Positions 6,027-7,669 of a stretch of 7,669 bases of DNA are shown in pieces. Both the position numbers and the translations under genes were made by a program. This DNA is from DATGXB01 sp035298905. GTDB lineage: Bacteria; Cyanobacteriota; Cyanobacteriia; Cyanobacteriales; Nostocaceae. Under the pieces are notes generated by a model. The model had not been told where the DNA came from, ran no database searches, and saw only the letters and a program-made list of their open reading frames with translations. Location: NCBI GenBank assembly GCA_035298905.1, contig DATGXQ010000369.1:1-7669 (forward strand), given 5' to 3'. Position 1 is the stretch's first letter, and each line of letters begins with the position of its first letter.

Positions 6027-6096
6027 CGTCCCCCGACGCATCAGAAGCATTGAAAAAGCAACATCTATATCTTGTGCGTTAGGGAACGCACACTAC
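6019..6096. repeat. Double-hairpin interspersed element (78 bp)
   Basis: The first hairpin is GATGCGTC (6023-6030), loop CCCC, GACGCATC (6035-6042). The second is TGTGCGTT (6073-6080), loop AGGG, AACGCACA (6085-6092). Both 8-bp stems are perfect. The outer ends, GTAGGATGCGTCC (6019-6031) and GAACGCACACTAC (6084-6096), are inverted copies with three mismatches. The GTAGGATGCGTC...GTGCGTTA...ACGCAC pattern is a familiar interspersed repeat in cyanobacterial intergenic DNA. It has no coding capacity. Confidence 0.82.
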
Positions 6097-6164
6097 TGAT
6101 GTATAAATTTAGTTTTGCACAAAAAAAGGATATTTCTTTTATTGGAATTCTCTAAAGAAGCCGT

Positions 6165-6266
6165 GAAATAAATTTCCGGCTTAAAGCGCAAACCCGTTAA
6201 AACGGGTTAATAATTTATTTTAGTCATCTTTTAGATGACTTTAGCTTTTAGCCCGAAATTGATTTC
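6165..6266. repeat. MITE-like palindromic element folding as a three-way junction
   Basis: Terminal inverted repeats of 23 bp lie at 6165-6187 (GAAATAAATTTCCGGC...) and 6244-6266 and pair with about three mismatches. Between them are two internal hairpins: AACCCGTT/AACGGGTT (6191-6198 with 6201-6208) and AGTCATCT/AGATGACT (6222-6229 with 6233-6240, loop TTT). The whole would fold into a three-way junction in DNA or RNA. The conserved left flank starts at 6153, since 6153-6174 recurs at 5931-5952. No protein is encoded. It resembles the small non-autonomous elements scattered through Nostoc genomes, and it could also act as a transcript-end structure between the pentapeptide gene and the R-M genes. 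Confidence 0.82.
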
Positions 6267-6390
6267 CGGGGTATATATAGAAAAATTAACAGGTTTGAAG
6301 AAGTCCTTTTTTTTAAATTTGTTCGTCAACTATTCAAAATTTAAGTCTTCTTCTTCTTCATTATCGTATATACCTAGTTGTTTCTTAAAC

Positions 6391-7554
6391 TTAGTCTGTA
6401 TATATAGCTTGATCCCAATTTTTAGCCAATTTCACCTGTTCTGGTGTTAAATTATAAGCACCTTTTAAATTTGCATATTTTAAGTCAGCATCTTGAAGAT
6501 TAGCATCTTTAAAATTTGTTTCATACAAATGCTCTGTAGTGTAAGGAACACAGTCTTCATCAATATGGTTGACAAGTTCATAGTTATTATCTAATTCCTC
6601 GTCATCCCATGTTTGTATATATACAAGTACAGAATTGCTAAGGTCAGCACCTTGAAAATCTACTTCCTTTAACCACGTATATGAAAAATCAGAACCTGAT
6701 AAATTAGCATATTGAAAATCAGACTGGAAAAAGTATAAAGATGATAAAGACGTATTATTCAATTTTACATTGATAAATTTTACTTTTCTTAGTTTTGCAC
6801 CTTTTAATTTAACTTTTTCAAGATGAGCATTTCTAAAGTTAGCATTGCTAAGATTAGCGTTTTCTAAATTAGCATTACTAAGATTAGCATTTTCTAAACT
6901 AGCATCTTCCAAATTAACTCTTTTTAGATTAGCACCTTCAAGATTGGCATTTTCAAGATTAGCACCTTTAAGATTAGCTCCGGTTAAATCAATGGGATTT
7001 TCTTCGCCTTGTTTATAACTTTTGCTACGTCTTCCAATCACCGTTAAAGCAGCTTGAATATTTAGCTTAATGGGTTCAGATTTATCAGATATGTAAGGTG
7101 ATTTCTCTCTTATATAGGCAGTTAATATTTCTATAATCTGCCAATAGTCTTTATCTGAATCTTTAGCGATTCTCTCAAGTGCGTATATTGCACCTATTTG
7201 AATATATATTTCTTCATGTCCCAATTGTTCAACTGCTTTGCTATATCGCTCAGTGATTTGCTTTTCTTCTTCTGTTTGTGCTTTTTGAATTGCTGCTATG
7301 GCACTTTTTTCTGATGCTTCTTTTTGTTTACCAGTGTAATATATGTTAATAAAAACAACCGCTCCTCCAAAAATTGTTGCTATAGTCTTAACAATTTCAA
7401 TTTTATTTTCTAAAGACTGATGACTGAAATCAAAGAAAATTGATGAATACCAAATTAATAAACTTGCTATAATGACAAATATAATTATTACAAATTCAAC
7501 TTTAAATAAAAATTTAAACAAGTCTTCTAAATAATTTTTGTGATTTTGGCTCAT
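6391..7554 (-). CDS. Membrane-anchored pentapeptide-repeat protein
   Basis: This is a 387-residue protein from the chosen ATG; a GTG at 7578 would add eight residues. Numbering from that GTG, a short cytosolic tail precedes two predicted membrane helices (~27-44, VEFVIIIFVIIASLLIWY, and ~63-80, VKTIATIFGGAVVFINIY). Next come a charged coiled-coil-like segment (~83-118) and a conserved block, ERYSKAVEQLGHEEIYIQIG, then AIYALERIAKDS, before the repeats. A(N/D)LXX pentapeptide repeats run from ~196 to 315, are interrupted by an acidic stretch (~316-352, rich in D/E), resume at ~353-374, and end in NLTPEQVKLAKNWDQAIYTD. Pentapeptide repeats form a right-handed quadrilateral beta-helix. This membrane/linker/repeat layout is common in cyanobacteria but its function is unknown. 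No close neighbour on the same strand suggests a partner: the R-M genes lie 515 bp downstream beyond repeats. Confidence 0.88.
   Translation of the reverse strand: MSQNHKNYLEDLFKFLFKVEFVIIIFVIIASLLIWYSSIFFDFSHQSLENKIEIVKTIATIFGGAVVFINIYYTGKQKEASEKSAIAAIQKAQTEEEKQITERYSKAVEQLGHEEIYIQIGAIYALERIAKDSDKDYWQIIEILTAYIREKSPYISDKSEPIKLNIQAALTVIGRRSKSYKQGEENPIDLTGANLKGANLENANLEGANLKRVNLEDASLENANLSNANLENANLSNANFRNAHLEKVKLKGAKLRKVKFINVKLNNTSLSSLYFFQSDFQYANLSGSDFSYTWLKEVDFQGADLSNSVLVYIQTWDDEELDNNYELVNHIDEDCVPYTTEHLYETNFKDANLQDADLKYANLKGAYNLTPEQVKLAKNWDQAIYTD
6841..6900 (-). repeat. 30-bp in-frame tandem repeat in the pentapeptide gene
   Basis: Two adjacent 30-bp units (6841-6870, 6871-6900) match at 27 of 30 positions and encode the doubled decapeptide ENANLSNANL/F. 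This nucleotide-level similarity exceeds what the protein pattern demands, so this part of the beta-helix probably grew by recent tandem duplication. Confidence 0.82.
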
Positions 7555-7582
7555 AGGTTTATACGCTTCTGTTTTCACTAAA

Positions 7583-7596
7583 GTAACATATCTTAC
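7583..7596. promoter_or_regulatory. NtcA-like palindrome GTA-N8-TAC
   Basis: GTAACATATCTTAC matches the core consensus GTA-N8-TAC of the cyanobacterial nitrogen regulator NtcA. It lies 28 bp upstream of the chosen ATG of the pentapeptide gene. No properly spaced -10 box is seen, and its closeness to the start codon does not match an activator position. Chance matches are expected in a window of this size. Confidence 0.2.
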
Positions 7597-7640
7597 TGTA
7601 AAATAAGAAACAATAGAAATATTACTTAAGCAAATTTATT

Positions 7641-7669
7641 TCCCTTTCTCCCCACCTCCCCATCCCCCC
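7641..7669. repeat. C-rich low-complexity tract, inverted copy of 9-37
   Basis: The last 29 bases read on the minus strand as GGGGGGATGGGG-AGGTGGGG-AGAAAGGGA, matching 9-37 of the plus strand at 26 of 29 positions. It lies upstream of the pentapeptide gene. It has G-quadruplex potential on the minus strand. Confidence 0.85.

Noticed and set aside
6297..6353. Intrinsic terminator after the pentapeptide gene
   Set aside because: GAAGAAG/CTTCTTC and AAATTTG/CAAAATTT arms can pair only imperfectly, the stem is AT-rich and no T-run follows on the minus strand.
6235..6450. Plus-strand 71-residue ORF
   Set aside because: It begins inside the palindromic element and runs antisense into the 3' end of the pentapeptide gene; low-complexity Ser/Leu/Phe composition.
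6820..6985. CRISPR-like or regulatory tandem repeats
   Set aside because: The 15- and 30-bp periodicity is explained by in-frame pentapeptide codons.
1..7669. Composite transposon bounded by the G-rich inverted tracts
   Set aside because: The tracts are low-complexity, no transposase is encoded, and target duplications cannot be seen because one tract ends at the window edge.

Overview
The window looks like chromosomal DNA of a filamentous, Nostoc/Anabaena-type cyanobacterium. The evidence is four copies of the HIP1 octamer GCGATCGC, TGACTCC heptamer repeats, G-rich GGGGAGAT low-complexity tracts, small palindromic interspersed elements and a long membrane-linked pentapeptide-repeat protein. 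All convincing genes lie on the minus strand, so gene order in the direction of transcription runs from high to low coordinates. No rRNA, tRNA, transposase or CRISPR array was seen.

Region by region: (1) 1-95 holds low-complexity repeats. (2) 96-2017 holds a probable two-gene unit: a GTPase with a hydrophobic DUF697-like C-terminus, then a small SRPBCC-fold protein. (3) 2018-2251 is non-coding and carries two HIP1 sites. (4) 2246-3457 holds an Rpn-family PD-(D/E)XK nuclease with a DUF4351 C-terminal domain; just downstream, that C-terminal domain is tandemly duplicated as a separate 81-residue ORF. (5) 3526-5875 holds a type II restriction-modification pair, methyltransferase first and endonuclease second, with overlapping ends. 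(6) 5876-6390 has no gene but contains two different palindromic repeat elements and a partial copy of one of them. (7) 6391-7554 holds a pentapeptide-repeat protein with two N-terminal membrane helices. (8) 7579-7669 is its upstream region and ends in a C-rich tract that is an inverted copy of the G-rich tract at the start of the window.

The methyltransferase, restriction endonuclease and Rpn nuclease run in the same direction with short gaps and could form a small defence cluster. The most interesting point is at the Rpn gene. Codon Met241 is preceded by AGGAG at a 6-nt spacing, whereas the full-length start has no visible Shine-Dalgarno. The duplicated downstream ORF begins exactly at the same Met codon. 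This fits the intragenic toxin/antitoxin arrangement reported for E. coli Rpn proteins (a long nuclease held in check by a short protein made from its own C-terminus), here with an extra free-standing copy of the short protein. That reading is an inference from sequence layout and has not been shown for this organism.

HIP1 sites occur only in the first 2.2 kb and are absent from the remaining 5.4 kb, which is visibly more AT-rich. This would fit an acquired accessory segment next to older chromosomal genes.
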